The position numbers and the translations under genes were made by a program. From NCBI RefSeq assembly GCF_003813775.1, contig NZ_RPDH01000001.1, positions 620,001 through 684,000 of the forward strand: a stretch of 64,000 nt of DNA. The letters are read 5' to 3'. Source of the stretch: Chitinophaga lutea. Its GTDB lineage: Bacteria; Bacteroidota; Bacteroidia; Chitinophagales; Chitinophagaceae. Positions 1 to 8,506 of this stretch are shown here, one piece after another; position 1 is the first letter of the stretch; every line of letters begins with the position of its first letter. The notes beneath the pieces were generated by a model. It did no database searches and was not told the origin of the DNA. It saw only the letters and a program-made list of their open reading frames with translations.

Positions 1-71
1 TCGACGACATCGACTATCTCCAGGCCATGAAAGGCGAGATAGCGGAGTTTGCTTCAAAAAGCATGTACTAA
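1..71 (+). CDS. leuD: 3-isopropylmalate dehydratase small subunit, C-terminal end (partial)
   Basis: The window opens inside a reading frame of which 22 codons remain (frame from base 3, stop TAA at 69-71). The tail begins DDIDYLQAMKGEIAEF, which resembles the conserved C-terminal end of LeuD, the small subunit of the isomerase that converts 2-isopropylmalate to 3-isopropylmalate. It ends 3 bp before a LeuA-type synthase, and leuB follows, matching the leuC-leuD-leuA-leuB order common in Bacteroidota. The identification rests on a short tail plus gene order. The catalytic part lies outside the window. Confidence 0.7.
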   Translation, partial: DDIDYLQAMKGEIAEFASKSMY

Positions 72-74
72 AAA

Positions 75-1598
75 ATGCCGGTTGACAAGCGTTATATAGA
101 AATTATGGATACCACACTCCGCGATGGCGAACAGACCAGCGGAGTGTCTTTTTCCCCTTCAGAGAAACTCACCATCGCCCAGCTGCTGCTCACGGAAGTG
201 AAGGTAGACCGTATCGAGATCGCCTCGGCGCGCGTGTCTGACGGCGAACTGGCGGCGGTGAAGGCCATCACCAAATGGGCAAAAGCCAACGGTTTCCTGA
301 ACAAGGTGGAGGTGCTCACTTTCGTGGACGGCGACGTGTCCGTACAATGGATGCAGAAAGCCGGCGCTAAAGTGATGAACCTGCTCACCAAAGGTTCGCT
401 CAATCATTTAACGCACCAGCTGAAGAAAAAACCGGAACAGCACTTCGCCGAGGTGGCCGCCGTGATTGCCCTCGCCCGCAAAAAGGGACTGGAGTGCAAC
501 GTGTACCTCGAAGACTGGAGCAACGGCATGCGCCACTCGCGCGACTACGTGTTCCAGTACCTCGATTTTCTGACGCAGCAGCCGGTGAAACGCATCATGC
601 TGCCGGATACGCTCGGCGTGCTCATTCCTTCCGAAGTACATGCATACATCACCGAAATCGTGCAGCGCTACCCGAAGGCCCACTTCGATTTTCATGCGCA
701 CAACGACTACGACCTCGGCACCGCCAACGTGCTCGAAGGCGTGAAAGCCGGCGCGCACGGGCTGCACCTCACCATCAACGGCATGGGCGAACGGGCCGGT
801 AACGCCCCGCTGGCCAGCGCCATCGCGGTGCTGAACGACTTCATGCCCGGCATCAAAACCAGCGTGGCAGAAGGGTCGCTGTATTCCGTGAGCAAGCTCG
901 TGGAAACCTTCTCCGGCTTCCGCATCCCGGCCAACAAACCGGTGGTGGGCGAAAACGTGTTCACCCAAACCGCCGGCATCCATGCAGACGGCGATAAAAA
1001 GAACAAACTGTATTTCAGCGACCTGATGCCCGAACGTTTCGGCCGCCAGCGCAAATACGCCCTGGGTAAAACCAGCGGCAAAGCCAACATCGAAAACAAC
1101 CTGCAGCAACTGGGCATCCAGCTCTCCGACCCCGACCTCAAAAAGGTCACCCAGCGCATCATCGAACTGGGCGATAAAAAGGAAATGGTGACCCAGGCAG
1201 ACCTGCCGTATATTATTTCCGACATCCTCGACAGCAACACCATCGAGGACAAAGTGCGGATAGAAAACTATGTGCTCACCCACTCCAAAAATCTCAAACC
1301 GTCGGTAACGCTGCGCATATCCGTCAAGGGCGAGCAGTTCGAAGAACATTCCCAGGGCGACGGACAGTACGATGCGTTCATGAACGCGCTCAAAAAGGTG
1401 TACAAAAAGCAGAAGCAGGAGTTGCCCGTGCTGACGGACTATGCCGTACGCATCCCGCCCGGCGGCAAAAGCGACGCCCTCTGCGAAACCATCATCACCT
1501 GGCGGTTCAACAACCGGGAATTCAAAACCCGCGGCCTGGACAGCGACCAGACCGTATCGGCCATCAAAGCCACGCAAAAAATGCTCAACTTAATCTGA
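75..1598 (+). CDS. 2-isopropylmalate synthase / (R)-citramalate synthase family protein
   Basis: A 507-residue acyltransferase of the DRE-TIM metallolyase family, which condenses acetyl-CoA with a 2-oxo acid. The N-terminal TIM barrel carries TLRDGEQ (residues 14-20, with the conserved Arg and Asp), HAHND (207-211, metal ligands) and a GMGERAGNAPL segment. The last 120 or so residues form the LeuA-type regulatory (allosteric) domain. It lies 3 bp after leuD and 25 bp before leuB, so it is cotranscribed. The context fits leucine synthesis from 2-oxoisovalerate. However, many proteins of this length and architecture are citramalate synthases, which use pyruvate and make 2-oxobutyrate for isoleucine with the same LeuCD and LeuB. 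Sequence alone does not settle the substrate. Confidence 0.9.
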   Translation: MPVDKRYIEIMDTTLRDGEQTSGVSFSPSEKLTIAQLLLTEVKVDRIEIASARVSDGELAAVKAITKWAKANGFLNKVEVLTFVDGDVSVQWMQKAGAKVMNLLTKGSLNHLTHQLKKKPEQHFAEVAAVIALARKKGLECNVYLEDWSNGMRHSRDYVFQYLDFLTQQPVKRIMLPDTLGVLIPSEVHAYITEIVQRYPKAHFDFHAHNDYDLGTANVLEGVKAGAHGLHLTINGMGERAGNAPLASAIAVLNDFMPGIKTSVAEGSLYSVSKLVETFSGFRIPANKPVVGENVFTQTAGIHADGDKKNKLYFSDLMPERFGRQRKYALGKTSGKANIENNLQQLGIQLSDPDLKKVTQRIIELGDKKEMVTQADLPYIISDILDSNTIEDKVRIENYVLTHSKNLKPSVTLRISVKGEQFEEHSQGDGQYDAFMNALKKVYKKQKQELPVLTDYAVRIPPGGKSDALCETIITWRFNNREFKTRGLDSDQTVSAIKATQKMLNLI

Positions 1599-1623
1599 TT
1601 CAATTATCACTCACACAATACGA

Positions 1624-2697
1624 ATGGCAACGAAACATATTTTAATTGTTCCAGGCGATGGAATAGGACAGGAAGTAACGGCGGTCGGCAAAAAGGTGCT
1701 GGAAAAGATAGCCGCCAGATTCGGCCATACCTTTACTTACGACGAAGCGCTGATCGGCCACGTAGCCATCGAGGCCACCGGCAACCCGCTGCCCGATGAA
1801 ACGCTGGAGAAAATGCGGAAATCCGATGCTGTATTGTTCGGCGCCGTAGGCCACCCGAAGTACGACAACGACCCCTCCGCGAAAGTGCGCCCCGAACAGG
1901 GCCTGCTGAAAATGCGCAAGGAACTCGGCCTTTACGCCAACCTGCGCCCCATCAAATTATTCGACGAACTGCTGGGCGCGTCCAGCATCAAACCGGAAAT
2001 CCTGAAAGGAGCCGACATCCTCTTTTTCCGCGAGCTGACCGGTGATATCTACTTCGGTGAAAAAGGCCGCAAGAACAATGGCGACACCGCTTTCGACATT
2101 GCCGAATACAGCCGCTACGAAGTGGAGCGCATCGCCCGCAAAGCGTTTGAAGCCGCCCGCACCCGCCGCAAAAAACTCTGCTCTGTAGATAAAGCCAACG
2201 TGATCGAAACATCTCGCCTGTGGAGGGAAGTGATCCAGAAAATCGCGCCCGAATACCCCGACGTGGAAGTGGAACACCAGTTCGTAGACGCCACCGCCAT
2301 GCTGCTGATCAAAGATCCCCGCCGCTTCGACGTGGTGGTGACCGCCAACCTGTTCGGCGACATCCTGACCGATGAGGCCTCCCAGATCGCAGGCTCCATG
2401 GGCATGCTGGCCTCCGCCTCCATCGGCGACGGCACCGGCGTGTACGAGCCCATTCACGGCTCCGCGCATGACATCACCGGCAAAGGCGTAGCCAACCCGC
2501 TCGCGTCCATCCTGTCCGCCGCCCTGCTGCTCGACATTTCGTTCGGCATGAAAGCGGAATCGGAAGCCGTGATCAGCGCGGTAGACCAGGTACTGAAAGC
2601 CGGCTTCCGCACCCGCGACATCGCCGACCAGCAGACGCCGGCCGACAAGATCCTCGGTACCGAGGCCATCGGCGAAGAAGTGCTGAAGTTTCTGTAA
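1624..2697 (+). CDS. leuB: 3-isopropylmalate dehydrogenase
   Basis: A 357-residue NAD-dependent oxidative decarboxylase of the isocitrate/isopropylmalate dehydrogenase family, of normal length. It opens with the typical VPGDGIGQEV segment. It also has LRPIKLF, the FFRELTGDIYFG substrate loop, the DKANVIETSRLWREV stretch with the catalytic Lys, and the ANLFGDILTDEA and GSAHDITGKGVANP motifs for metal and NAD binding. It converts 3-isopropylmalate to 2-oxoisocaproate in leucine synthesis, and would act on methylmalate if the upstream synthase makes citramalate. Last gene of the leu operon; a strong terminator follows. Confidence 0.97.
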   Translation: MATKHILIVPGDGIGQEVTAVGKKVLEKIAARFGHTFTYDEALIGHVAIEATGNPLPDETLEKMRKSDAVLFGAVGHPKYDNDPSAKVRPEQGLLKMRKELGLYANLRPIKLFDELLGASSIKPEILKGADILFFRELTGDIYFGEKGRKNNGDTAFDIAEYSRYEVERIARKAFEAARTRRKKLCSVDKANVIETSRLWREVIQKIAPEYPDVEVEHQFVDATAMLLIKDPRRFDVVVTANLFGDILTDEASQIAGSMGMLASASIGDGTGVYEPIHGSAHDITGKGVANPLASILSAALLLDISFGMKAESEAVISAVDQVLKAGFRTRDIADQQTPADKILGTEAIGEEVLKFL

Positions 2698-2717
2698 GCA
2701 AATAAATACTCAATAAC

Positions 2718-2749
2718 AAAAAAGCCTTGCACTCCGCAAGGCTTTTTTT
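2718..2749. terminator. Bidirectional intrinsic terminator after leuB
   Basis: A perfect 7-bp stem GCCTTGC/GCAAGGC (2724-2730 and 2736-2742) with a 5-nt loop is flanked by six A on the left and seven T on the right. It can terminate leuB rightward and the porin gene leftward, whose stop codon lies 8 bp further on. Confidence 0.9.
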
Positions 2750-2756
2750 AATGTTG

Positions 2757-4745
2757 TTAGTTGATGAACCACCATCTCAACCCGATGCGCAACGCAAAGT
2801 TGTTGGCAGGATAAAACGGCGCCGTCATGTTATTGTCCCACAGGAACGTATTGAGGTTCTCCGTGCGCACATACGCCGTGAAGGATTTGATTCGGAAATG
2901 TACGAACGCCGCCAGGTCGGGATAGTTCGAAATATTATACCGGCGCTGGTATACGAACTGGCTCAGCACCGGGGAATAATCGTCCGCGTAATACGGCGTG
3001 TTGTACTTGGCCTCGATACCTGTGTAAAGGTTCAGGTTTTTGAAGAGGCGCGCGTTGTACGCCATGCGTGCCCGGGCCCATACGGTCGGCAATTGCAGCG
3101 GCGAATCGCCGATCACCCGCTGGAATGCGAAGTTCGCATCCAGGGTAAAACTTTTGATGTCGAGGCGTTTGTAAGCGACGATCTGCAACAGGTTGAACAG
3201 CCCGGCAAACTGATCGCTTTCCGTATAACTTTTGAAATAGGTGTATTTGTTGAACAGGAAATAATTGGCGGCCACATTGTATTTCAGCCGGCGGTTGTCT
3301 GCCTTGAACTGCAGCTGGGTGATGTTTTCCTTGCCGAGGTTATTGTTTTCGTATACCGTAAAGTGGTTGGTGCCGAAATACCGGTTTACGTACGACGGCT
3401 CCTTGTTCACGTTGCTGAACATGAAGCTGATGTTGCCCAACGTTTCGTTCAGGTACCGGCTCAATACACCGCTCACGGCGTAATCCCCGATGTTTTCGCC
3501 GAGGGTGTACAGCTCGCCTTTGGCAGACAGGTCCCACTTCTGGTTGCGGGTTTTATTGCGGTATTCGCCATGCACCCGCATGTTCGAAAACTTCGTGGTG
3601 GCCGTCAGGAAGTCGCCCTGGATATAGTCGAACCCTGCGCCCAGCCGGATGAAGTGCGCCATATTGCCCAGTACGGGAAAGGAGATCAGCGAAAGGTCGT
3701 TGCTGAGCACGCGCCAGCGATGGCGGGTAAGCACCGTGTCCTGGCCAAAGGCTTCCGGCCACAGCTTCAGTTTGTAGTTATTGACATAATACAGCGAATC
3801 GGGGTTCAGGTCGATGAACTCATACGTGTTCTGCGTGTAGCTGAACGTATGTTCCACCCTGAACCGCGGGTCGAATTTATAATACTCGGTGGTATCGTTC
3901 ACATGCACGGTATCGCCCCTGCCCCAGTCGAATTGCTGGCGCAGCAGAATGCTGGCTTCCTGGTAATCGTTCTTTACGGGGATGTTGGTGTTGAAAAACG
4001 CACTGGATTGCGCCGTACCGCCACCCATTCTCGTGGGGATGAGGCGGCGCCGGTTATACTCCGGGTCGCTTAACGACACCGTGTCCACAATCCCCCCGTT
4101 TTCACCGGCGTTGAGCTTGTTGAGATAATAGCTCATGAGGATGTGGTACCGTTTATTCTGGCTGTTGTAGTGGGCCGTTACTTTGTAATTGTCGTGATTG
4201 GTGGCCTGCGCGCGGAAATAACCCGGCGAGTTGATTTTGCGGTAGGCGAAATGAAAATTGAACTTGTTTCCGCGGTTCTGCGTGTGCATCAGGTTGATCA
4301 TCTGCTCCTGCTGCCCGCCGATGAGGTAGCCCAGTTCGGAATACGGACGGTTGGTATTGAAGAACTGCGCGTTCTGGTGGTTGTAACCGTATACGTCGAA
4401 CGAATGGAAACCGGGGTCGAAACCGGGGATCATCCGGGGCGTGAAGATGAGGTTGCGCGAGGCGCTGCCGTTGTTGCCCAGGTTGATGAAGGAGCCGGGC
4501 ACCCCGAGGTAGTTCAGCGAGAAGTCGGCCACCGACGAATCGAGCATGAAGTCCGTAGGCTCGCCGAGGTACCGGTAGCGGATGGTGAGCGTGTCCGGCT
4601 CGTGATCATGGGAGGATGTGTCCCGCTGCATACGGGAATTGCCTCCGCCACCACCGCCCACCGGGAGGCGGTTGGTATTGAATTGCGCTTTCAGGGCGCC
4701 GCCGGTGCATACCAGCAAAAGAAAAACGATCGTGAAATGCCTCAT
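2757..4745 (-). CDS. Porin_10-type outer-membrane porin
   Basis: A 662-residue exported protein with a cleavable signal peptide (FLLLVCTGGALKAQ, about 1-20), a Gly-rich linker (GGGGGG) and then long alternating aromatic/polar strands that look like an outer-membrane beta-barrel, ending in WFIN. The layout, with an early TLTIRYRYLGEPTDF segment and GNNGSASRNLIF, matches the putative porin family PF14121 of Bacteroidota. The family is identified from memory of its sequence pattern, not a search. It starts 30 bp after the stop of the purine nucleoside phosphorylase gene on the same strand, so the two are probably cotranscribed. That makes nucleoside or nucleobase passage a possible but unproven role. 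Confidence 0.75.
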   Translation of the reverse strand: MRHFTIVFLLLVCTGGALKAQFNTNRLPVGGGGGGNSRMQRDTSSHDHEPDTLTIRYRYLGEPTDFMLDSSVADFSLNYLGVPGSFINLGNNGSASRNLIFTPRMIPGFDPGFHSFDVYGYNHQNAQFFNTNRPYSELGYLIGGQQEQMINLMHTQNRGNKFNFHFAYRKINSPGYFRAQATNHDNYKVTAHYNSQNKRYHILMSYYLNKLNAGENGGIVDTVSLSDPEYNRRRLIPTRMGGGTAQSSAFFNTNIPVKNDYQEASILLRQQFDWGRGDTVHVNDTTEYYKFDPRFRVEHTFSYTQNTYEFIDLNPDSLYYVNNYKLKLWPEAFGQDTVLTRHRWRVLSNDLSLISFPVLGNMAHFIRLGAGFDYIQGDFLTATTKFSNMRVHGEYRNKTRNQKWDLSAKGELYTLGENIGDYAVSGVLSRYLNETLGNISFMFSNVNKEPSYVNRYFGTNHFTVYENNNLGKENITQLQFKADNRRLKYNVAANYFLFNKYTYFKSYTESDQFAGLFNLLQIVAYKRLDIKSFTLDANFAFQRVIGDSPLQLPTVWARARMAYNARLFKNLNLYTGIEAKYNTPYYADDYSPVLSQFVYQRRYNISNYPDLAAFVHFRIKSFTAYVRTENLNTFLWDNNMTAPFYPANNFALRIGLRWWFIN

Positions 4746-4775
4746 CCTGATGATTCGTGTAGGGCCCGCAATTCT

Positions 4776-5588
4776 CTACAATTGTCGGACCAATTCGCTG
4801 AAAATATATGTTAAATGTGGTTCTGCTGCTTTGGCGGCTGCCAGTACCTCTTCGTGGGTGATCACGTTCTCTTCCTCGCGTATGCCGATGTCTGTGATGA
4901 CGCTCATCGCGAACACTTTCAGGCCGCTGTGCACGGCCACGATCACTTCGGGCACGGTGCTCATGCCCACGGCGTCGCCGCCGATGACGTGCATGTATTT
5001 GTATTCGGCGCGGGTTTCGAAGCTGGGCCCCTGTACGCCCACATACACGCCGCTGTGTAAAGATATGCCTTTGGCGGCAGCAATGTCCCCCGCTTTGGCG
5101 ATCAGCGCCTTGGTATAAGGCTCGCTCATGTCCGGGAAACGGGGGCCGAGCGCGTCGATGTTACGGCCGCGCAGCGGGTGCTCCGGCTGCAGGTTGATAT
5201 GATCGGTAATCACCATCAGGTCGCCCACCTTGAAATGACGGTTCATGCCGCCGGCCGCGTTCGAGATCAGCAGGGTATGAATGCCGAGGGCCTTCATGAC
5301 CCTGACCGGGAAGGTCACCTGCTGCATGCTGAGGCCTTCATAGTAGTGGAAACGGCCTGCCATAGCCACTACCGGGCGTCCGCCCAGGCGGCCCAGGATG
5401 AGCCTGCCCGCATGCCCTTCCACCGTTGCCGGCGGGAAATGCGGAATGTCGTTATACGAAATCTCCACCTTGTCGGTAATATCCGCCGCCAGGTTGCCCA
5501 GGCCGCTGCCCAGGATGATGCCCACCACGGGGGTTTCCGTGACGGACCGTTGTATGTAAGCGGTCGCTTCCCTGATCTGTTCCAGCAT
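4776..5588 (-). CDS. punA: Purine nucleoside phosphorylase (trimeric PNP family)
   Basis: A 270-residue enzyme that splits purine nucleosides with phosphate into base and ribose 1-phosphate. It shows the phosphate loop ILGSGLGNLA (25-34), MAGRFHYYEG, NAAGGMN, the QGPSFETRAEY segment with the base-binding Glu, and VGMSTVPEVIVA. The start at 5588 (MLEQIREATAY) is preferred over an in-frame ATG at 5735. The extra 49 codons do not resemble the family, and a TAACTTTG promoter element lies inside them. The base-contacting Asn of the human enzyme (ITNK) is replaced by Asp (VITD, D233). The porin gene follows 30 bp downstream. Confidence 0.93.
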   Translation of the reverse strand: MLEQIREATAYIQRSVTETPVVGIILGSGLGNLAADITDKVEISYNDIPHFPPATVEGHAGRLILGRLGGRPVVAMAGRFHYYEGLSMQQVTFPVRVMKALGIHTLLISNAAGGMNRHFKVGDLMVITDHINLQPEHPLRGRNIDALGPRFPDMSEPYTKALIAKAGDIAAAKGISLHSGVYVGVQGPSFETRAEYKYMHVIGGDAVGMSTVPEVIVAVHSGLKVFAMSVITDIGIREEENVITHEEVLAAAKAAEPHLTYIFSELVRQL

Positions 5589-5608
5589 TAGCCTAGTTTT
5601 ATGCCCGG

Positions 5609-5616
5609 CAAAGTTA
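5609..5616 (-). promoter_or_regulatory. -7 promoter element (TAACTTTG) of the PNP-porin unit
   Basis: On the minus strand TAACTTTG matches the Bacteroidota TAnnTTTG consensus exactly and ends about 20 nt before the start codon at 5588. No good TTG lies 17-21 bp upstream, so only the -7 half is supported. Confidence 0.5.
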
Positions 5617-5781
5617 ATTCTATAAACCATACCATCAGCCAGCCCCCAAGAATTCATCCGGCCAAACCGGGCGCCATCCGTTCCCATGGCCGCAGGGGCC
5701 GCTCCGCCCGGCAATCGGTAAGATAAATAATACACGGATAAAACATAAAATGACTAAATTAGCGCCCAAATTTAATTACCG

Positions 5782-6996
5782 ATGAATTTACACGAGTACC
5801 AGGCTAAAGAACTGTTGAAAAAATATAACGTACCGGTACAGGAAGGTATCCCGGTAGATACTCCCGAAGCGGCGGCAGAAGCTTATAAGCAACTGAAAGT
5901 GCAGTTTGGCAACGAGTTTGCCGTAGTTAAAGCTCAGATCCACGCCGGTGGCCGTGGTAAAGGCAAAATTAGAGGTACTGAACAGCGCGGTGTAGCGGTG
6001 GGAAAAAATTCAGAAGACGTTAAAACCATTGCCGGCAACATCCTTGGCGGCACCCTGGTAACCATACAGACAGGCGAGGCCGGTAAAGTGGTGAATAAAG
6101 TACTGGTGGCGCAGGACGTGTACTATCCCGGCCCCAATCCCATCAAGGAACTCTACCTCTCCATCCTGCTCGACAGGGCGAAAGGCCAGAACGTGATCAT
6201 GTACTCTACCGAAGGTGGTATGGACATCGAAGAGGTGGCCCACAACACCCCGGAAAAAATATTCAAGGAGTGGGTTCACCCCGGTGGCGGCCTCCAGCCG
6301 TTCCAGGCCCGCAAAATCGCTTTCAACTTCGGTTTGAGCGGTGAAGCTTTCAAAAACATGGTGAAGTTCGTGACCAACCTCTACAACGCGTACGTAGGCC
6401 TCGACGCCGCCATGCTCGAAATCAACCCCCTCTTCAAAACCAGCGACGAGAAAATCATCGCCGTGGATTGCAAACTGAACCTCGACGATAACGCCCTGCT
6501 CCGCCATCCCGACCTGGTAGCCCTGCGCGACATCACCGAAGAAGACCCCACCGAAGTGGAAGCCGGCAAATTCAACCTCAACTTCGTGAAACTCGACGGT
6601 AACGTAGGCTGTATGGTGAACGGCGCCGGCCTGGCCATGGCTACCATGGACATGATCAAACTCTCCGGCGGCGAACCGGCCAACTTCCTGGACGTAGGCG
6701 GTACCGCCAACGCACAGACCGTGGAAGCAGGTTTCCGCATCATCCTGAAAGACCCGAAAGTAAAAGCGATCCTCATCAACATCTTTGGTGGTATCGTTCG
6801 CTGCGACAGGGTGGCCCAGGGTGTGATCGACGCCTATAACTCCATCGGCACCATCAAGGTGCCCATCATCGTGCGCCTGCAGGGTACCAACGCTGCCGAA
6901 GCCAAACAACTCATCGAGCAGAGCGGCCTGAAAGTACAGTCCGCCATCCTGCTGAGCGAAGCGGCCGAACTGGTGAACAAAGCAGTAAGCGCCTAA
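5782..6996 (+). CDS. sucC: Succinyl-CoA ligase [ADP/GDP-forming] subunit beta
   Basis: A 404-residue TCA-cycle enzyme subunit. It begins MNLHEYQAKELLKKY, has an ATP-grasp domain (about 1-230, with HAGGRGKGK) and the ligase domain (LDVGGTANAQTVEAGF, NIFGGIVRCD, VPIIVRLQGTNAAEAK). The beta subunit binds nucleotide and succinate; the alpha subunit (SucD), which carries the phosphohistidine, is not adjacent here. It stands as a single gene between a divergent PNP gene and a terminator. It is slightly longer than the E. coli protein but has all the core motifs. Confidence 0.97.
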   Translation: MNLHEYQAKELLKKYNVPVQEGIPVDTPEAAAEAYKQLKVQFGNEFAVVKAQIHAGGRGKGKIRGTEQRGVAVGKNSEDVKTIAGNILGGTLVTIQTGEAGKVVNKVLVAQDVYYPGPNPIKELYLSILLDRAKGQNVIMYSTEGGMDIEEVAHNTPEKIFKEWVHPGGGLQPFQARKIAFNFGLSGEAFKNMVKFVTNLYNAYVGLDAAMLEINPLFKTSDEKIIAVDCKLNLDDNALLRHPDLVALRDITEEDPTEVEAGKFNLNFVKLDGNVGCMVNGAGLAMATMDMIKLSGGEPANFLDVGGTANAQTVEAGFRIILKDPKVKAILINIFGGIVRCDRVAQGVIDAYNSIGTIKVPIIVRLQGTNAAEAKQLIEQSGLKVQSAILLSEAAELVNKAVSA

Positions 6997-7021
6997 GCTG
7001 AAAAGAATAATACTATTTTGA

Positions 7022-7052
7022 AAGTGCTCCGGTGATCCGGGGCACTTTTTTT
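7022..7052 (+). terminator. Intrinsic terminator after sucC
   Basis: An 11-bp stem (7022-7032 with 7037-7047, one G-U pair) with loop TGAT is followed by T5. It lies 26 bp after the sucC stop. Confidence 0.9.
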
Positions 7053-7082
7053 ATGTCAAATATTACTTACTTATACTATATA

Positions 7083-7153
7083 ACCACCACAACTCCACAT
7101 CATCCCCACACCATCTCCACGTTATGTCCACATCAAGTCCACCTATCTCCCAA
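7083..7153. repeat. 11-bp helically phased TCCAC repeat array
   Basis: The core TCCAC or its one-base variants starts at 7083 (ACCAC), 7094, 7105 (CCCAC), 7116, 7127, 7138 and 7149 (CCCAA), exactly 11 bp apart. The rest of each unit varies. The array lies in the 370-bp gap between the sucC terminator and the DUF4407 gene, about 270 bp before that gene. It could be a decayed minisatellite or a set of protein sites on one face of the helix. The remainder of the gap (7154-7422) is AT-rich; the only promoter-like match seen there is a TACCTTTA near 7350. Confidence 0.65.
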
Positions 7154-7422
7154 TTAACCCTTTGTTTACACTGTGTTTTCCTCCTGTGTAACACCGTAGA
7201 TCCAGCAGCAACGGTACTTCCCCGATAATGTCAAATTAGTACCATCCTGCTCAAAAACCGGTAAAAAAACATCAGTATAGCAAACCCCTGATTCAACACA
7301 AAAACACCGCTGTTCATCCCATTTCCAACATGGCATGATAAAAAACCTTTACCTTTATGGCCCATCCTCCTTACTACCCGAAACATGACCGGTTATTGGT
7401 TTCCCATTAACACAGCCATTTC

Positions 7423-8445
7423 ATGTTAAGAATCAGACAGTTTTTCCTCATTTGTTCCGGCGCCCATTTGCCGCTGCTTCGCCGCGCGCCCGCCGAGCTC
7501 AACAAGTACGCCGGTATCGGCGGCACCGTATTTTTCACCGGCCTGCTGGCCGCACTGTCTGGCGGGTACGCCCTATGGACGGTGTTCCGCCAGCCCTGGG
7601 CGGCCGTGCTCTTCGGCCTCGTTTGGGGGCTGATGATCTTTAACCTCGACCGCTACATCGTGGCCAGTATGAAAAAACGGGAACGCTTCGGGCAGGAGCT
7701 GTGGATGGCCACCCCGCGTCTCATCCTGGCCGTGCTCATCGCCATCGTGATCTCCAAACCCCTGGAACTGCAGATTTTCGACCGGGAAATACAGGCGGAA
7801 CTGGTGATCATGGAGCAGCAGAAGTTCAAAACACAGGAGGAAAAGGTCAAAGAACGGTACCAGTCCCGCACCCAGGAACTGAATGCCCGCCTGCAAACCC
7901 TCCAGCAGCAGATCAATGCACAGACCGCCCGCCGCGATACGCTGATGCTGCTTGCCCAGCAGGAAGCCGACGGTACCGGGGGCTCCCGCGTGAAAAACCT
8001 GGGGCCCATCTACAAGGCTAAAAAAGCAGATGCGGACAGCGCCACGGCCGCCCTCGCCCTTCTGCAGCAACGCCACGGCGACCTCCGCAAGGAACTGGCC
8101 TCGCAGGACTCCACGACCGCCGCCGCCGTTACCCAGTTGAAACGTACCAGTCTTGACGGCCTCGCTTCCCGCCTCGAAGCGCTCGGCACCCTCACCCAAA
8201 ACAGCGAGCCCATCCGTTGGGCCAACTGGTTTATCATCCTCCTGTTCATCGCCATCGAAACCGCGCCGGTATTCGTGAAGCTCATTTCTCCCCGCGGGCC
8301 ATACGACGATCTGCTGGAACAGCACGAGTACGCCTTCATCATGCACAAAAAGGAAAAGAAAGCCATCCTCTCCATGGAAACCGAAGAGCGCATCGCCAAA
8401 GGCGCCATGCGCACCGGCCAGCGGGTGGAACAGGCCATCGTATAA
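7423..8445 (+). CDS. DUF4407 domain membrane protein
   Basis: A 340-residue inner-membrane protein. Three hydrophobic segments lie at the N-terminal end (about 28-50, 55-75 and 98-115). They are followed by NLDRYIVASMKK, a long Gln/Glu/Lys-rich coiled coil (about 125-245), a fourth membrane helix (about 270-292, FIAIETAPVFVKL) and a charged tail. This layout and the NLDRYI and ETAPVFVKL segments fit the DUF4407 family (PF14362), whose function is unknown. It ends 61 bp before the DUF4139 gene on the same strand, and the two may be cotranscribed, though a strong inverted repeat separates them. Confidence 0.85.
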   Translation: MLRIRQFFLICSGAHLPLLRRAPAELNKYAGIGGTVFFTGLLAALSGGYALWTVFRQPWAAVLFGLVWGLMIFNLDRYIVASMKKRERFGQELWMATPRLILAVLIAIVISKPLELQIFDREIQAELVIMEQQKFKTQEEKVKERYQSRTQELNARLQTLQQQINAQTARRDTLMLLAQQEADGTGGSRVKNLGPIYKAKKADADSATAALALLQQRHGDLRKELASQDSTTAAAVTQLKRTSLDGLASRLEALGTLTQNSEPIRWANWFIILLFIAIETAPVFVKLISPRGPYDDLLEQHEYAFIMHKKEKKAILSMETEERIAKGAMRTGQRVEQAIV

Positions 8446-8453
8446 TTTTTTAA

Positions 8454-8504
8454 CAGGAATTTATGGAATCAGGCGGCCTGCCCGCATCCTTCCATAAATT
8501 CCTG
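8454..8504. promoter_or_regulatory. Perfect 15-bp inverted repeat abutting a start codon
   Basis: The arms at 8454-8468 (CAGGAATTTATGGAA) and 8490-8504 are perfect reverse complements separated by 21 nt. The right arm ends 2 nt before the ATG at 8507. There is no T-run after it, so it is not a normal intrinsic terminator. As RNA it would place the ribosome landing site of the DUF4139 gene inside a stem. As DNA it would suit a dimeric repressor. Confidence 0.75.
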
Positions 8505-8506
8505 AT

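Noticed and set aside
7083..7153. Replication origin with DnaA boxes
   Set aside because: No complete TTATCCACA box was found, and no dnaA, dnaN or similar gene is nearby.
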